DNA of 64,000 nucleotides from Pontibacter ruber (GTDB lineage Bacteria; Bacteroidota; Bacteroidia; Cytophagales; Hymenobacteraceae), in the NCBI RefSeq assembly GCF_023630205.1, contig NZ_JALPRR010000006.1:62001-126000 (forward strand), written 5' to 3'. The notes under the pieces were generated by a model, which did no database searches, was not told the origin of the DNA, and saw nothing but the letters and a program-made list of their open reading frames with translations. Made by a program: the position numbers and the translations under genes. Each line of letters begins with the position of its first letter. Position 1 is the stretch's first letter. This document shows, piece by piece, positions 43,557 to 53,008 of this stretch.

Positions 43557-44759
43557 ATGAACCTCAGAAACGCATACGTATCACTTGCCCTGGCATTGGG
43601 GCTTTTTGCCTGCCAGCAGCAACCCCAGCAACCTACCACACAAACAACTACGCAAAGCCCCCAGCAAACCGAAGCCCAGGTATATTATCCGGGTAAAGGG
43701 GACAACTGGGAGCGCAAAAAGCCGGAAGAAGTAGGAATGGACCCTGCCTTGCTGCAGCAGGCCGTAGATTGGGCCAAAACGATGGAGACCACCCAGATGA
43801 AGAAAGATTTCTCGACGCAGGCAGAGATCTTCGGGAAACCACTGGGCCCCTTGCCAACCGACCGCGCCAGTACCAACGGCATCATACTTAAAGACGGTTA
43901 CATTGTAGCGGAGTGGGGCGACACAAAAAGTGCTGACCCGACTTATAGTGTTGCCAAAAGTGTGCTCTCTACCATACTGGGCATTACGATTGATAAGGGC
44001 ATGATCGAAAGTATAACCGACCCGGTAGGAAAGTATGTGAAGGATGGTGGGTATGATTCAGAGCAAAACCGCAAGGTAACCTGGGAACACCACGCCCGCC
44101 AGACGAGCGAGTGGGAAGGCGAGATGTGGGGCAAAAAGCATGACTTTGTAGGCAAAGAAGCATTCGGACGCGGCGAGCGCAAGCCACGCGAGCTGCAGGA
44201 ACCCGGTACATTCTACGAGTATAACGATGTGCGCATCAACCGCCTTGCCTTGTCGCTGCTGCGTCTGTGGAAAAAGCCACTTCCGGAGGTATTCAAGGAT
44301 GAGGTGATGGACCCGATTGATGCATCTGGCACCTGGAAGTATGTACCTTATGAAAACTCTTATGTGGAGATCGGTGGCAAGCGCATGCCATCGGTAAGCG
44401 GCGGTACGCGCTGGGGCGGCGGCCTCTGGATCAGCGCCCGCGACCAGGCCCGTTTCGGCTATCTTTTCCTGCGCAACGGCCAGTGGAAAGACAAGCAGAT
44501 TGTTTCAAAGAAGTGGGTACAGCAAGCAACTACGCAGCGTGGCCCTGTAGGTCCTGACTACGGCTACCTGTGGTGGCTGAACACCGAAGGAAAAGCCTGG
44601 CCGGATGCACCTACCACCAGCTTTGCAGCCCTCGGCGCCGGCTCCAACACTATCTGGGTTGACCCGGTGCACGATATCGTGATCGTATGGCGCTGGCACG
44701 ATGGCAACCCCAATGAGATAATCAAAAGGGTGCTGGCGGCAGTAAAGCCTGTTGAGTAG
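43557..44759 (+). CDS. Serine hydrolase (class C beta-lactamase fold), lipoprotein
   Basis: A 400-residue lipoprotein: signal ending ALGLFAC (Cys19) then a Gln/Thr-rich linker (about 20-40). The S-x-x-K motif is SVAK in DPTYSVAKSVLSTIL, YEYNDVRIN is the Y-x-N element, and the substrate-side C-terminal part contains GGTRWGGGLWISARDQARFG and IVWRWHDGNP. Family members include esterases, D-aminopeptidases and 6-aminohexanoate-dimer-type hydrolases rather than true beta-lactamases. Periplasmic or outer-membrane facing. The substrate is unknown. Confidence 0.85.
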   Translation: MNLRNAYVSLALALGLFACQQQPQQPTTQTTTQSPQQTEAQVYYPGKGDNWERKKPEEVGMDPALLQQAVDWAKTMETTQMKKDFSTQAEIFGKPLGPLPTDRASTNGIILKDGYIVAEWGDTKSADPTYSVAKSVLSTILGITIDKGMIESITDPVGKYVKDGGYDSEQNRKVTWEHHARQTSEWEGEMWGKKHDFVGKEAFGRGERKPRELQEPGTFYEYNDVRINRLALSLLRLWKKPLPEVFKDEVMDPIDASGTWKYVPYENSYVEIGGKRMPSVSGGTRWGGGLWISARDQARFGYLFLRNGQWKDKQIVSKKWVQQATTQRGPVGPDYGYLWWLNTEGKAWPDAPTTSFAALGAGSNTIWVDPVHDIVIVWRWHDGNPNEIIKRVLAAVKPVE

Positions 44760-44810
44760 TGAATTTTATTGATGATTGTTAATTGTTAATTGTTTTAAAT
44801 TGTATAAATG

Positions 44811-44866
44811 GCGCGAGCGTCCACGCTCGTGACGAACTATAGCGGGGCCTCTGGCCCCGTTTTTAT
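44811..44866. repeat. Two small hairpins after the serine hydrolase gene
   Basis: GCG-CGAGCG-TCCA-CGCTCG-TGAC (44811-44833) and AGC-GGGGCC-TCT-GGCCCC-G followed by TTTTTAT (44841-44866). The second can act as a terminator. The first shares its flanks with a hairpin at 60672-60693 although the stem sequence differs. Confidence 0.65.
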
Positions 44867-44921
44867 TTTACCCGTACTAAGCTGTCCAAAATAGATGTGT
44901 GAAAAAGCGAGGAATAATCTA

Positions 44922-45584
44922 TCATTGAATTTGTGTAAGTTCTTTTCTTAGATTACTGATTTCTCTATGTATTTTATTCAATGATTCAGGAATTGATTGT
45001 AGCTTATTATGAGTTAGCCCCAAATCAGTTTCAATACTTAGTCTTTTGTACGAGGTAAGTGAAAAAATAAATTTCTGATTTGTTCTCTTAGGGGAGTATA
45101 ATGATTCACTATAAGATATAATTCCGGAGTACTCTAAATCAGCATCCTTATACTTTTCATAAAAGCTTACAACACCATCTAACAGTGTTGAGATTTTCTC
45201 ATTTTTGTCAAGTACAAGTATGTCATATTCTTTAGCCCCTTTACTGAAGGAAAACTTTTCTTCTTTAGAATTGATGATTGGAAGGTGCCAGTCAATTGTA
45301 ATATTATAGGCTGGCTTTTCCCCATGATTTTTCAATGTAATTAATATCAATCCATTTCTCTCTTCGAAATTTGGTTGAACTGTAAGTTGTGGTTTGCTAT
45401 TCAAATATTGATTATGGAAAGTTTCATAAGCAAGCCACGCAGAAACAACAGCAATTATCAATGATATAGTAGCTACGACAGTAGACCAATCATCATGATA
45501 AGCTCTGAACACGATTAGAGATATAGAAACAGCAATAAGAACTGCAAAGCCAAGTCGCATTACAAGTGTTTGATTGATTTTCAT
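44922..45584 (-). CDS. AT-rich orphan membrane protein
   Basis: A 220-residue protein of no family I recognise. Two hydrophobic helices at about residues 10-26 and 34-52 precede a soluble domain with NGLILITLKNHGEKPAYNIT, like a beta-sandwich found in small membrane-anchored proteins. The end is a helical, charged stretch (INKIHREISNLRKEL type). The gene is visibly richer in A and T than its neighbours, with many Lys, Asn and Ile codons ending in A or T, which suggests recent acquisition. It is isolated, with a terminator and no partner. Confidence 0.7.
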   Translation of the reverse strand: MKINQTLVMRLGFAVLIAVSISLIVFRAYHDDWSTVVATISLIIAVVSAWLAYETFHNQYLNSKPQLTVQPNFEERNGLILITLKNHGEKPAYNITIDWHLPIINSKEEKFSFSKGAKEYDILVLDKNEKISTLLDGVVSFYEKYKDADLEYSGIISYSESLYSPKRTNQKFIFSLTSYKRLSIETDLGLTHNKLQSIPESLNKIHREISNLRKELTQIQ

Positions 45585-45640
45585 GTTATAAGCCGTTACT
45601 TATAACAATATATAAATAAAACATAATATTCTAAAAACAA

Positions 45641-45670
45641 AACGAGCCACCTCAATTGAGATGGCTCGTT
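45641..45670. terminator. Terminator between AT-rich orphan and amidohydrolase gene
   Basis: AACGAGCCA and CTCAATTGAG palindrome, closing with TGGCTCGTT followed by CTTT. It lies after the minus-strand stop of the amidohydrolase (45693). Confidence 0.8.
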
Positions 45671-45692
45671 CTTTATGAGCTATACTTAGTTC

Positions 45693-48600
45693 TTAGTGAC
45701 GACAAGTACAATGGTCGCCGGCGATACCTTCGTGGCGGGTGTCAGTGCCCTCGTGCCAGTCGAAGGCTGTGGCATATTTGCTGTTTTCCCACCAGAATTT
45801 AGAAGGCTTACGTTCTTCGTTGCCGATTTCTGTCATAGTAGCAGCGTCGTAGAGGCGGCCGTTCACCATGGTATACTTCACGTGCTCCGAGTTCTGGATG
45901 TTCTCCAGCGGGTTTTGGTCCAGCACGATCAAGTCGGCCAGCTTGCCGGCCTCCAGTGAGCCAAGTTCTTTGCCCATGCCCAGGTACTCCGCACCGTTCA
46001 GGGTTGCGGCACGCAGTGCCTCGTGGTTGGTCATGCCGCCTTGCTGCAGCATCCATAGTTCCCAGTGCGCGCCAAGGCCCTGCAGCTGTCCGTGTGCTCC
46101 CAGATTAACTTTTACGCCGTTGTCGGTTAGGTTTTTGCCTGCTCTCGACACAGCCATGTAACCGTTCTTATACTCTTCATCCGGCACCTGCACCACAAAG
46201 CGCGAGCGGCCGTCGATTACAGAGCGTGGCGTAAATTTCAGCAGACGCTCTTTCTCCCATACATTGGTTTTCTGGTACCAGTAGTACTCGCCGTTTGGTG
46301 CACCGTAGTTCACGATCAGGGTAGGCGTATAGCCGGTTTTAGAAGCTTTCCATACTTCCACCACGTCCTTGTAAAGCGGCGCGATCGGGATGTTGTGCTC
46401 GATACCGGAGTGGCCGTCCAGGATCATGCTCATGTTGTGGAAGAACGTAGAGCCTCCTTCCGGCACCACGGTCATGTCCAGTTCACGGGCCGCTTGTATT
46501 ACCTGCTGGCGCTGCTCGCGGCGAGGCTGGTTGTAGCTCTTCACCGAGAAACCACCGGCAGCCTTGATACGGCGTAGGTGCGAACGGGCATCGTCCAGGC
46601 TGTTGATTACGGCCTTGAAGTTACCATCAGCACCGTACAGAATGGTACCGGTAGAGTAAATACGCGGACCCACCATGTGGCCTGCCTTTACGGCCTCCGA
46701 CTGGCTGAACACCATTTCGGTAGTAGAAGACGGGTCGTGCGTAGTAGTTACACCATAGGCCAAGTTGGCCATGTACGACCACTGCTGCTTAGGGCTCATA
46801 CCGTTGCGGAAAGTTCCCAGGTGCGCGTGCACGTCTACGATACCTGGCATAATGGTTTTGCCGTTGGCGTCAATCACTTTTGCATCTTTCGGTACCTGCA
46901 CGCCTTTGCCTACCGCCACAATGCGGTTGCCGTCTACTACGATCGTACCGCCCTCGATCACTTCATCGCCTTTCATGGTAATGATGCGCGCGTTGGTGAA
47001 AGCAACCTTGCCTTGCGGAATATCTGATTTCAGCTCCAAACCGATCTTGATACCGGTAGTGTCAATGGCAGGAAGTTTTTCCGGAGCGCCTTCCACGAAC
47101 TTAAAGCGGTTTTTCAGGTCGTTTGAGAAGTACTCATCGCCCAGCACCCAGTTGATTTTTTTGCTGTCGCCAGACCAGTGCACGCTTGTGCCGGCATCCT
47201 TTGTGAAGCGGGCTACAGGCATTGCCTTGGTCTCAGCGCTCAGGTCCATACCGGCTCCGTTGGCAGAGAAAGGCGCCACGTAGCCGTTGAACAGCTCCAC
47301 AAAAGCGATCCACTTGTTGTCCGGGCTTGGGTAGAACTGGTCGGTATACTTGGAAGTATAGTGTGTCTGTTCTTCTTTGCCCTGCAGGTTCACGCTCTTG
47401 AAGCTATACTTGTCGCCGCCGCCAGCTGTGAAGAAGATGCGATTTGAAGCAGCGTTAAACAGTGGCAATGAGCCGCTTTTCTGAACGAACGTAGGTTTTT
47501 CGCCATCGGCCTCCATGTAGTAAATGCCTTTCTCACCACCGTGTGCATAGCCCATGTGGTTGTTGCCGCCCTCTTTGCTGTATACAATGTACTTACCGTT
47601 CGGAGAGAAAGAAGCATTGGTATAAAAGCCTTTCTCGGCAGTTAGCTTTGTAGGTTTCGCGTTCTTCTTGCGGATGTCCACTTTCATCAAAGCACCGAAG
47701 TTCTCGTCGTCCCAGGTAGAGTAAACGATGTGCTTGCCATCTGGTGAGAAGGATGGGTAGAACTCAAAGTCTTTGCTGTTGGTTACACGCTCCGGCTTAC
47801 CGTTTGGCAAGGCCTTTTTGTAGATATGGCCGGCCGCGTTGAACACCAGCAGTTTTCCATCCGGAGAGGTTACCGCATGACGAATTGCTTTAGCTGCAAA
47901 CTGCTTCGGGGAAAGCTCCTCTTTGCTGAAGTCGTGGCGAACTGCATCAGAAATGTAATGCGTTGCTGTTGCCTCGAAAGGAATATTGGTTACTTTTTGA
48001 GAAGCAACATCTACCTTATTGATCTTGCCACCAGCCCAGAACACGATGTTCTTGTTGTCTGGTGTCCAGGAGAAGTATGGATACACACCGAAGATAGCCC
48101 AGGCTTCCTGCTGATCGTGGTCGAGTTTGTCGTAGATCGGCCACTGCTCGCCTGTTTTCAGGTCGTGCACAAACAGCACGGATTTGGTACGCACGCGGCG
48201 CACAAATGCCAGGTACTTGCCATCACGGGAGATTACCGGACGCACGGAACCACCGTTACCGGTTACCACATTCTCGATCTCACCGGTATTGCGGTCTACT
48301 CTGCGGATAACATAGATCTGGCCGTTCGGGTCTTTGTTGTATTCGAAGGTAGTGCCGCCGCTCATGTCTTCAGAGAAGTACACGTACTTGCCATCAGGCG
48401 ATACAAACGGTTCGCCCGCATCCTGCTGGTCGTTTTTCTTCTTGGTCAGCTGCACGCCGGTACCACCCGAGCGGTGATACATCCACATTTCGCCGGCACC
48501 CAACGAGCGGGAAGCGGTGAAGTGCTTACGTGCTACAATATACTCGCCATCCGGGGTCCAGACCGCGTTGTTGAGCAAACGGAAGTTCTCGTTGGTGATC

Positions 48601-48989
48601 TGCTTGGCCTCGGAGCCGTCGCGCTTCATGATCCAGATGTTATCGCCGCCACCGGCATCCGAAGTGAAGGAGATGAACTTGCCATCGGGGCTGAAACGAG
48701 GCTGTACTTCGTAGGGGCGGCCGCTGCGCAGCAGCTTCGCTTTGCCACCTGCCATCGGCATGATGTAAATATCGCCCATCATATCGAAGACGATCTCTTT
48801 GCCATCCGGACTTACGTCCAGACTCATCCAGGTGCCTTCGTCGGTGGTAACGGTTATTTCTTTCTGAGGTCCGTGGGCTGCATCCACTTTCCACTTCGCG
48901 TCTTCCTTTTTGTCCTGCGCGTAGGCTGCACCGGTAGGGAGTGCCAAAGCTGCCGCCAGGAACATACTCAGATAAGTACGTTTCTTCAT
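45693..48989 (-). CDS. TolB-like beta-propeller fused to an amidohydrolase
   Basis: A 1098-residue secreted enzyme: signal peptide (cleavage near AAYAQD, residue 25), then about 640 residues of TolB/PD40-type repeats (recurring SPDGKYIVY-like motifs, for example VSPDGKEIVFD, FSPDGKFISF and FSPNGKYIVYS), then an amidohydrolase domain from about residue 690 with the metal-binding GIVDVHAHLG (near residue 720) and a C-terminal LGSLEAGKLADLIVLDQNPL. The protein type is widespread in Bacteroidota and its substrate is normally uncharacterised; propellers may recognise peptides. The ATG start at 48989 gives MKKRTYLSMFL. Confidence 0.9.
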   Translation of the reverse strand: MKKRTYLSMFLAAALALPTGAAYAQDKKEDAKWKVDAAHGPQKEITVTTDEGTWMSLDVSPDGKEIVFDMMGDIYIMPMAGGKAKLLRSGRPYEVQPRFSPDGKFISFTSDAGGGDNIWIMKRDGSEAKQITNENFRLLNNAVWTPDGEYIVARKHFTASRSLGAGEMWMYHRSGGTGVQLTKKKNDQQDAGEPFVSPDGKYVYFSEDMSGGTTFEYNKDPNGQIYVIRRVDRNTGEIENVVTGNGGSVRPVISRDGKYLAFVRRVRTKSVLFVHDLKTGEQWPIYDKLDHDQQEAWAIFGVYPYFSWTPDNKNIVFWAGGKINKVDVASQKVTNIPFEATATHYISDAVRHDFSKEELSPKQFAAKAIRHAVTSPDGKLLVFNAAGHIYKKALPNGKPERVTNSKDFEFYPSFSPDGKHIVYSTWDDENFGALMKVDIRKKNAKPTKLTAEKGFYTNASFSPNGKYIVYSKEGGNNHMGYAHGGEKGIYYMEADGEKPTFVQKSGSLPLFNAASNRIFFTAGGGDKYSFKSVNLQGKEEQTHYTSKYTDQFYPSPDNKWIAFVELFNGYVAPFSANGAGMDLSAETKAMPVARFTKDAGTSVHWSGDSKKINWVLGDEYFSNDLKNRFKFVEGAPEKLPAIDTTGIKIGLELKSDIPQGKVAFTNARIITMKGDEVIEGGTIVVDGNRIVAVGKGVQVPKDAKVIDANGKTIMPGIVDVHAHLGTFRNGMSPKQQWSYMANLAYGVTTTHDPSSTTEMVFSQSEAVKAGHMVGPRIYSTGTILYGADGNFKAVINSLDDARSHLRRIKAAGGFSVKSYNQPRREQRQQVIQAARELDMTVVPEGGSTFFHNMSMILDGHSGIEHNIPIAPLYKDVVEVWKASKTGYTPTLIVNYGAPNGEYYWYQKTNVWEKERLLKFTPRSVIDGRSRFVVQVPDEEYKNGYMAVSRAGKNLTDNGVKVNLGAHGQLQGLGAHWELWMLQQGGMTNHEALRAATLNGAEYLGMGKELGSLEAGKLADLIVLDQNPLENIQNSEHVKYTMVNGRLYDAATMTEIGNEERKPSKFWWENSKYATAFDWHEGTDTRHEGIAGDHCTCRH

Positions 48990-49134
48990 GAGAGATTGTA
49001 ATGGGTTAGATTAGTTAGATGCTCAAATATAAAGGATTAGGCTCAGAAATGATAGTGAACCAGTAACTGATGTTATGACGCTTACCGTGAGTGATCTTGA
49101 AGCACAAGTTTATACTTTGTAGCATAGCCGAGAA

Positions 49135-49319
49135 GCCTTCCCGTCGTAGCTACTTCTATTCCTCAGTCCTACTTGCCTATACTTTCATATTTGCCATTGG
49201 TGCGCTCAGGGCCGCAAGGCCTCGTCCTCGGGTATCGCGCTGTCTAGCTTTCCTGCCTAACGGCTGCCACTCCCGTGGCACCGGAAACCCAGAAGGCGCT
49301 CAACCCAAGGACTGGAAAC
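49135..49319. repeat. Composite intergenic element, copy 2
   Basis: This segment matches 2701-2899. The arms 49224-49245 and 49291-49312 are conserved and imperfectly inverted. The centre (49247-49289) is unrelated to copy 1 but again contains a hairpin (TGCCAC TCCC GTGGCA). Confidence 0.75.
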
Positions 49320-49354
49320 AGTTCGATAGCTGCTGACTATGCAACTGGAACCAA

Positions 49355-49543
49355 GTCCCCCTTTGAAGGGGGTAGGGGGATGACCTGCAGCTATGAAACT
49401 TATACCATCGATGTAGCAACAGCCAGTAAAGCTCCCTTCCTTAGACAAGGAGGGGTTAGGGGTGGTTGGACAACTGCAGCGATGAAATTTATACTTACAA
49501 AGAGGCAATAGGCAGAAATTCCCCTCTTGGGAGGGGTAGGGGG
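49355..49543. repeat. Array of three GC-rich palindromic units, copy 2
   Basis: Units begin near 49355, 49433 and 49519, each of the form CCCCCTTTGAAGGGGG or CCCCTCTTGGGAGGGG, separated by 50-60 bp with ATGAAA and AT-rich sequence. Unit 2 shares GACAAGGAGGGGTTAGGGGT with 3104-3124. Confidence 0.75.
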
Positions 49544-49691
49544 TGGGTAAACATCTAGTTCATCTTTCTATCCCGCAAATCTTGATTCAGACTTCCTGTT
49601 ACTTCCTGTCTCTCCACCCAAGTAAAGTCAAAACCCCAACTTACTGCTTCGTCACAGGAATAACTCCCGCATCAGAAGTACTTATAAAAAC

Positions 49692-49722
49692 CAGCAAAGC
49701 CCGCTTTTGGCGGGCTTTGCTG
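49692..49722 (-). terminator. Terminator of the M28 peptidase gene
   Basis: CAGCAAAGCCCGC pairs with GCGGGCTTTGCTG around TTTTG, 19 bp after the minus-strand stop. Confidence 0.85.
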
Positions 49723-49740
49723 AACAGTATAGCTGGTATG

Positions 49741-51057
49741 TTACTCTACCAGCGATTTGTCCACGCGGGTAGGGGTAACGGTGCCATTTACTACTCCCTG
49801 GGCTGCAAGGGCAATTGCCCGGATCATACTGGTCAGGTGCGGCATGTCCAGCGATTCCACCTCGTCGTTTACAGTGTGATAAAGCTCATCCTTATCGATC
49901 TGAACCGAAGAAATGGTGTGGGCCGGAACGCCAAGGCGGGCCAGCGTAGCGTTATCAGAGCGGTAGAACAAGTTCTGCTGCGGGTATGGGTCCGGGTGAA
50001 TGCTGTAGGCAGTACCCTGCAGGCGCTCCTGCAGCAGTTTGCCTAAATCTGATTTTTCGAAGCCGGTGAGGTAGGCACTGTTTGGCCCGAACTGTGAGGG
50101 CTTGCCCACCATCTCGATGTTGAACATGGCTACGATGCTGTCGGGGTTGAGCTGCCCGGAAAAGTGTTTCGAACCAAAGCCACCAATTTCTTCTGCCGTG
50201 AAGGCGGCAAACACCAGGGTGCGCTCCGGCTGGGGTTGCTGTTTGTAGTAACGGGCCAGCATCATCATGGCTGTCGTTCCGGAAGCATCGTCGTCGGCAC
50301 CGTTGGCAATGCTGTCGCCGTCTACAGTATGGCCGATGCCAATGTGGTCGTAATGGCCGGAGAACACCACAATCTCATTTTTGCGCTTCCCTTCGATCAT
50401 GCCCACCACGTTGGCCAGTGGCAGTTGCTCCACCTTGTTGTTTATGCTGATCTTATACTTTTTAGGAGTGGGCTGATCGGTAAGTATAAATACTTTGCTG
50501 CTGCCTTTGCCAATCTCCTGTTTCACGCCGCCGCGGGTAAGATAGCGGCGGTAGTTGTTGAATGTTTCCGTGTGGCTCGGGTGCACCAGCACAAGCGCGT
50601 CCTGCTCCAGTTTGTTTGCTTTCGAGAAAGCTTCGCGGGCATTTTCTCCTTCTTTTATCGTAACAACCTGCCGGCTTTTGCTCTTTTTCCATTCGATTTT
50701 TTCGTGCGAAGTGGACGCGAACAGTTGCTCTTCCTTCAGCACTTTGCCATTCAGGGTAGCCTGTACAGCGGCTGGTGTTATGCGGTACACATTAAAGGAC
50801 TGCCGGAAAGCTGCAGCACCGTTTTTACCGTTGCTTTTTAATGGCTGCAGGCCCATGTCGTGAAATTCACCGGATATAAAATCGGCAGCTTTCTCGATAC
50901 CGAGCGTAAACGAGGCGCGGCCCTGCATGTTGTCGTGGCTCAGGGTGCTGATGATGCGGGTTGTTTCCTGCTCATTTATAGTGCCGATGCCCTGGGCCGA
51001 AACAGCGCCGCTGATGCATAAAGCCAGGCAGGCTGCCAGCCATTTTTTTTCTTTCAT
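49741..51057 (-). CDS. M28-family zinc aminopeptidase-like peptidase
   Basis: A 438-residue exported metallopeptidase: signal peptide (cleavage near GAVSAQ), a PA-type insertion domain (about 100-215), then FSGHYDHIGIG (His and Asp), GADDDASGTTAMM (bridging Asp), and TAEEIGGFGSKH (Glu-Glu). These give the two-zinc set of M28; a later Asp and His complete it. It probably removes N-terminal residues from peptides in the periplasm. Single gene. Confidence 0.9.
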   Translation of the reverse strand: MKEKKWLAACLALCISGAVSAQGIGTINEQETTRIISTLSHDNMQGRASFTLGIEKAADFISGEFHDMGLQPLKSNGKNGAAAFRQSFNVYRITPAAVQATLNGKVLKEEQLFASTSHEKIEWKKSKSRQVVTIKEGENAREAFSKANKLEQDALVLVHPSHTETFNNYRRYLTRGGVKQEIGKGSSKVFILTDQPTPKKYKISINNKVEQLPLANVVGMIEGKRKNEIVVFSGHYDHIGIGHTVDGDSIANGADDDASGTTAMMMLARYYKQQPQPERTLVFAAFTAEEIGGFGSKHFSGQLNPDSIVAMFNIEMVGKPSQFGPNSAYLTGFEKSDLGKLLQERLQGTAYSIHPDPYPQQNLFYRSDNATLARLGVPAHTISSVQIDKDELYHTVNDEVESLDMPHLTSMIRAIALAAQGVVNGTVTPTRVDKSLVE

Positions 51058-51167
51058 GGTTTGTTGTAGTCTTCTTTGGGAATGATGAAATTAATAGAAA
51101 TATTAACGTAATAATAGAAAGGCGGCCGATAAATATGAGACCGCCCGGAACCGGATAACTTACAAAG

Positions 51168-52250
51168 ATGAACGGGCACCAACGTGTAAACTGGCTGAAG
51201 CTGCTGAATTATGCCGTACTGGTATCGGTGATCTTATACTTTGGTCGGTCGTTGTTTGTGCCCCTGAGCTTTGCCCTGCTGATCAGCTTTGTGCTATACC
51301 CGGTTTGCAGGTGGCTGGAAGACAGGCGTGTGCCACGTTGGGGCGCCATCGTGCTGTGCCTGCTGGTGTTGATGGTTATGGTAGGCGTACTTGCCTGGCT
51401 GCTGCTCAGCCAGATGATGCGTTTTGGGGAGGAGTGGCCGGCCCTGCAGGAAAAACTGCAGGCAACCTGGCACGACCTGAGTCATTACCTGGATCAGCGT
51501 TTGGGAGTAGACATACTGGAACAGAACCGGTGGCTCAACAGCATGGCCGGCAATGCGGCAGCCAACGTGCTGAAAATGGTGCAGGGCGTGCTGTATACTT
51601 CGGCGGTATCGGTGGTGCTGCTGGTGCTCATCCCGCTTTACTCAGCCCTGATCCTGTATTACCGGGAGCAGCTGGCCGAAGCCTTGTTTTCGCTTTTTCC
51701 GCAGTCCGAACATCGCAACATCCGCGCTATCCTGCACGAGACCATTACCACTTACTACAATTTCATCAAAGGCATGGTGATCGTGTATGTGGTGGTTGGG
51801 GTACTGAACAGCCTCGGTTTATACTTGCTGGGAGTGCCGCACGCGATCTTTTTTGGCGTGGTGGCATCTATCCTTACTTTCATACCTTATGTGGGTATCA
51901 TCATCGGGGCCATCCTGCCCATGGCAGTTGCCTGGATCACTTATGACTCTTTGTGGTACCCGGCGGGCGTGGTGGCTGTGTTTTCGGTGGTGCAGTACCT
52001 GGAAGCCAACCTCATCTTTCCGTGGGCGGTAAGTTACAGGCTGCAGGTAAACATGCTGTTCACGCTGCTGGCCATTGTGGCCGGCGGTATACTCTGGGGT
52101 GCCTCGGGCATGATCCTTTTCATTCCTTTCCTGGCCATCATCAAGCTTATTGCCGATAAACACGAAGAACTGCGGCCGGTGTCGCTGCTGCTGGCCACCG
52201 GCAAACCTGCAAAGACCGCCCGTAAAAGTATAAGCAAGGCCAAAGTATAG
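51168..52250 (+). CDS. AI-2E family transporter (PerM-like)
   Basis: A 360-residue polytopic membrane protein with about eight hydrophobic segments. Conserved features are LFVPLSFALLISFVLYPVCRWLE near the N-terminus, ILTFIPYVGIIIGAILPM in the centre (the PYVG motif of the family) and QYLEANLIFPWAVS later. It exports small molecules or ions in family members; the name derives from autoinducer-2 export. The start MNGHQRVNWLKLLNYAV is consistent with an amphipathic N-terminus. Confidence 0.88.
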   Translation: MNGHQRVNWLKLLNYAVLVSVILYFGRSLFVPLSFALLISFVLYPVCRWLEDRRVPRWGAIVLCLLVLMVMVGVLAWLLLSQMMRFGEEWPALQEKLQATWHDLSHYLDQRLGVDILEQNRWLNSMAGNAAANVLKMVQGVLYTSAVSVVLLVLIPLYSALILYYREQLAEALFSLFPQSEHRNIRAILHETITTYYNFIKGMVIVYVVVGVLNSLGLYLLGVPHAIFFGVVASILTFIPYVGIIIGAILPMAVAWITYDSLWYPAGVVAVFSVVQYLEANLIFPWAVSYRLQVNMLFTLLAIVAGGILWGASGMILFIPFLAIIKLIADKHEELRPVSLLLATGKPAKTARKSISKAKV

Positions 52251-52259
52251 AGTATACTT

Positions 52260-52826
52260 TTAACCCTCCTGTGCCTGCCACTCCCGTTTCAGCAGGCTAT
52301 AGTTTTCCAGGTCGTGGAAGCGGCCGTGCAGCAACTCGCCGTCGCGCTCGATGCCCTCAAAAACAAAACCCAGCTTTTTAGGTATGTTGCTGCTCTTTTC
52401 ATTGCCAACGCCTACGTTTATCTGTACCCGGTTCATGTTCATGCTGTTAAAGGCATGGCGGACCAGCGCCGCACACGACCGCAGCATAATGCCTTTGCCC
52501 TGGTAGGGCTCACCTAGCCAATAGCCAATTTCCAGTTTCTGGTTCACGTAGTCGATCTGCTTATAGCCGATGATACCTACCACTTCCTCTTCATAAAGAA
52601 TAGCAAAAACAAGGTCGCTCCGGTTGCCGGGAGCCGTTACGCTGCGCAGAAAATGTTCAGTATCTTTTACAGACTGGCTCTGATCTATGAAGGGCAACCA
52701 CTGCCGCAGGTAATTTCTGTGAGTATTGATGAGGTTGAATACAGCGGGCGCATCGGCTATACCCGCCTGCCGCAGGTACAGGTTTGGGGCAATGGTAATA
52801 GGGAGCGATATGGTGGCTGAGGTCAT
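52260..52826 (-). CDS. GNAT N-acetyltransferase (RimL-like)
   Basis: A 188-residue ribosomal-protein-serine acetyltransferase-like protein. LEIGYWLGEPYQGKGIMLRSC contains the acetyl-CoA loop QGKGIM; MNMNRVQINVGVGNEKSSNIPKKLGF is the RimL-type second half (partly quoted) and YSLLKREW ends it. The acceptor is unknown. Convergent with the AI-2E gene, with only 9 bp between. Confidence 0.86.
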   Translation of the reverse strand: MTSATISLPITIAPNLYLRQAGIADAPAVFNLINTHRNYLRQWLPFIDQSQSVKDTEHFLRSVTAPGNRSDLVFAILYEEEVVGIIGYKQIDYVNQKLEIGYWLGEPYQGKGIMLRSCAALVRHAFNSMNMNRVQINVGVGNEKSSNIPKKLGFVFEGIERDGELLHGRFHDLENYSLLKREWQAQEG

Positions 52827-53008
52827 GTTTTAATCTGTTGGCTTGTAGTTGTTTAAGTTGAAAGACAGGCTATGCTGCAGTTTTTCAGGTAAGGCAACAT
52901 TGCTGATCTATATAGAAAACAAAGTACAAAATTACTTGTAATAATAATAGACGGCTTTGTGCTGTTTGGTGGTGAGTGGTATAATGTTTAACTATAAACT
53001 ACAGGCAG

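Larger units (their letters stand above)
49002..49740. other. Gene-free region with repeats and the M28 terminator
   Basis: About 740 bp. It holds a second copy of the composite element (49135-49319), the palindromic array (49355-49543), and then non-repetitive sequence up to the hairpin at 49692-49722. Short frames in it are repeat-derived. Confidence 0.75.

Noticed and set aside
43557..44759. A class C beta-lactamase
   Set aside because: The fold and the S-x-x-K and Y-x-N elements fit, but the C-terminal KTG-like motif is replaced and the lipoprotein form matches other serine hydrolases better.
47826..49001. A 391-codon open frame on the plus strand
   Set aside because: It is antisense to the amidohydrolase, whose domains and signal peptide are unambiguous.
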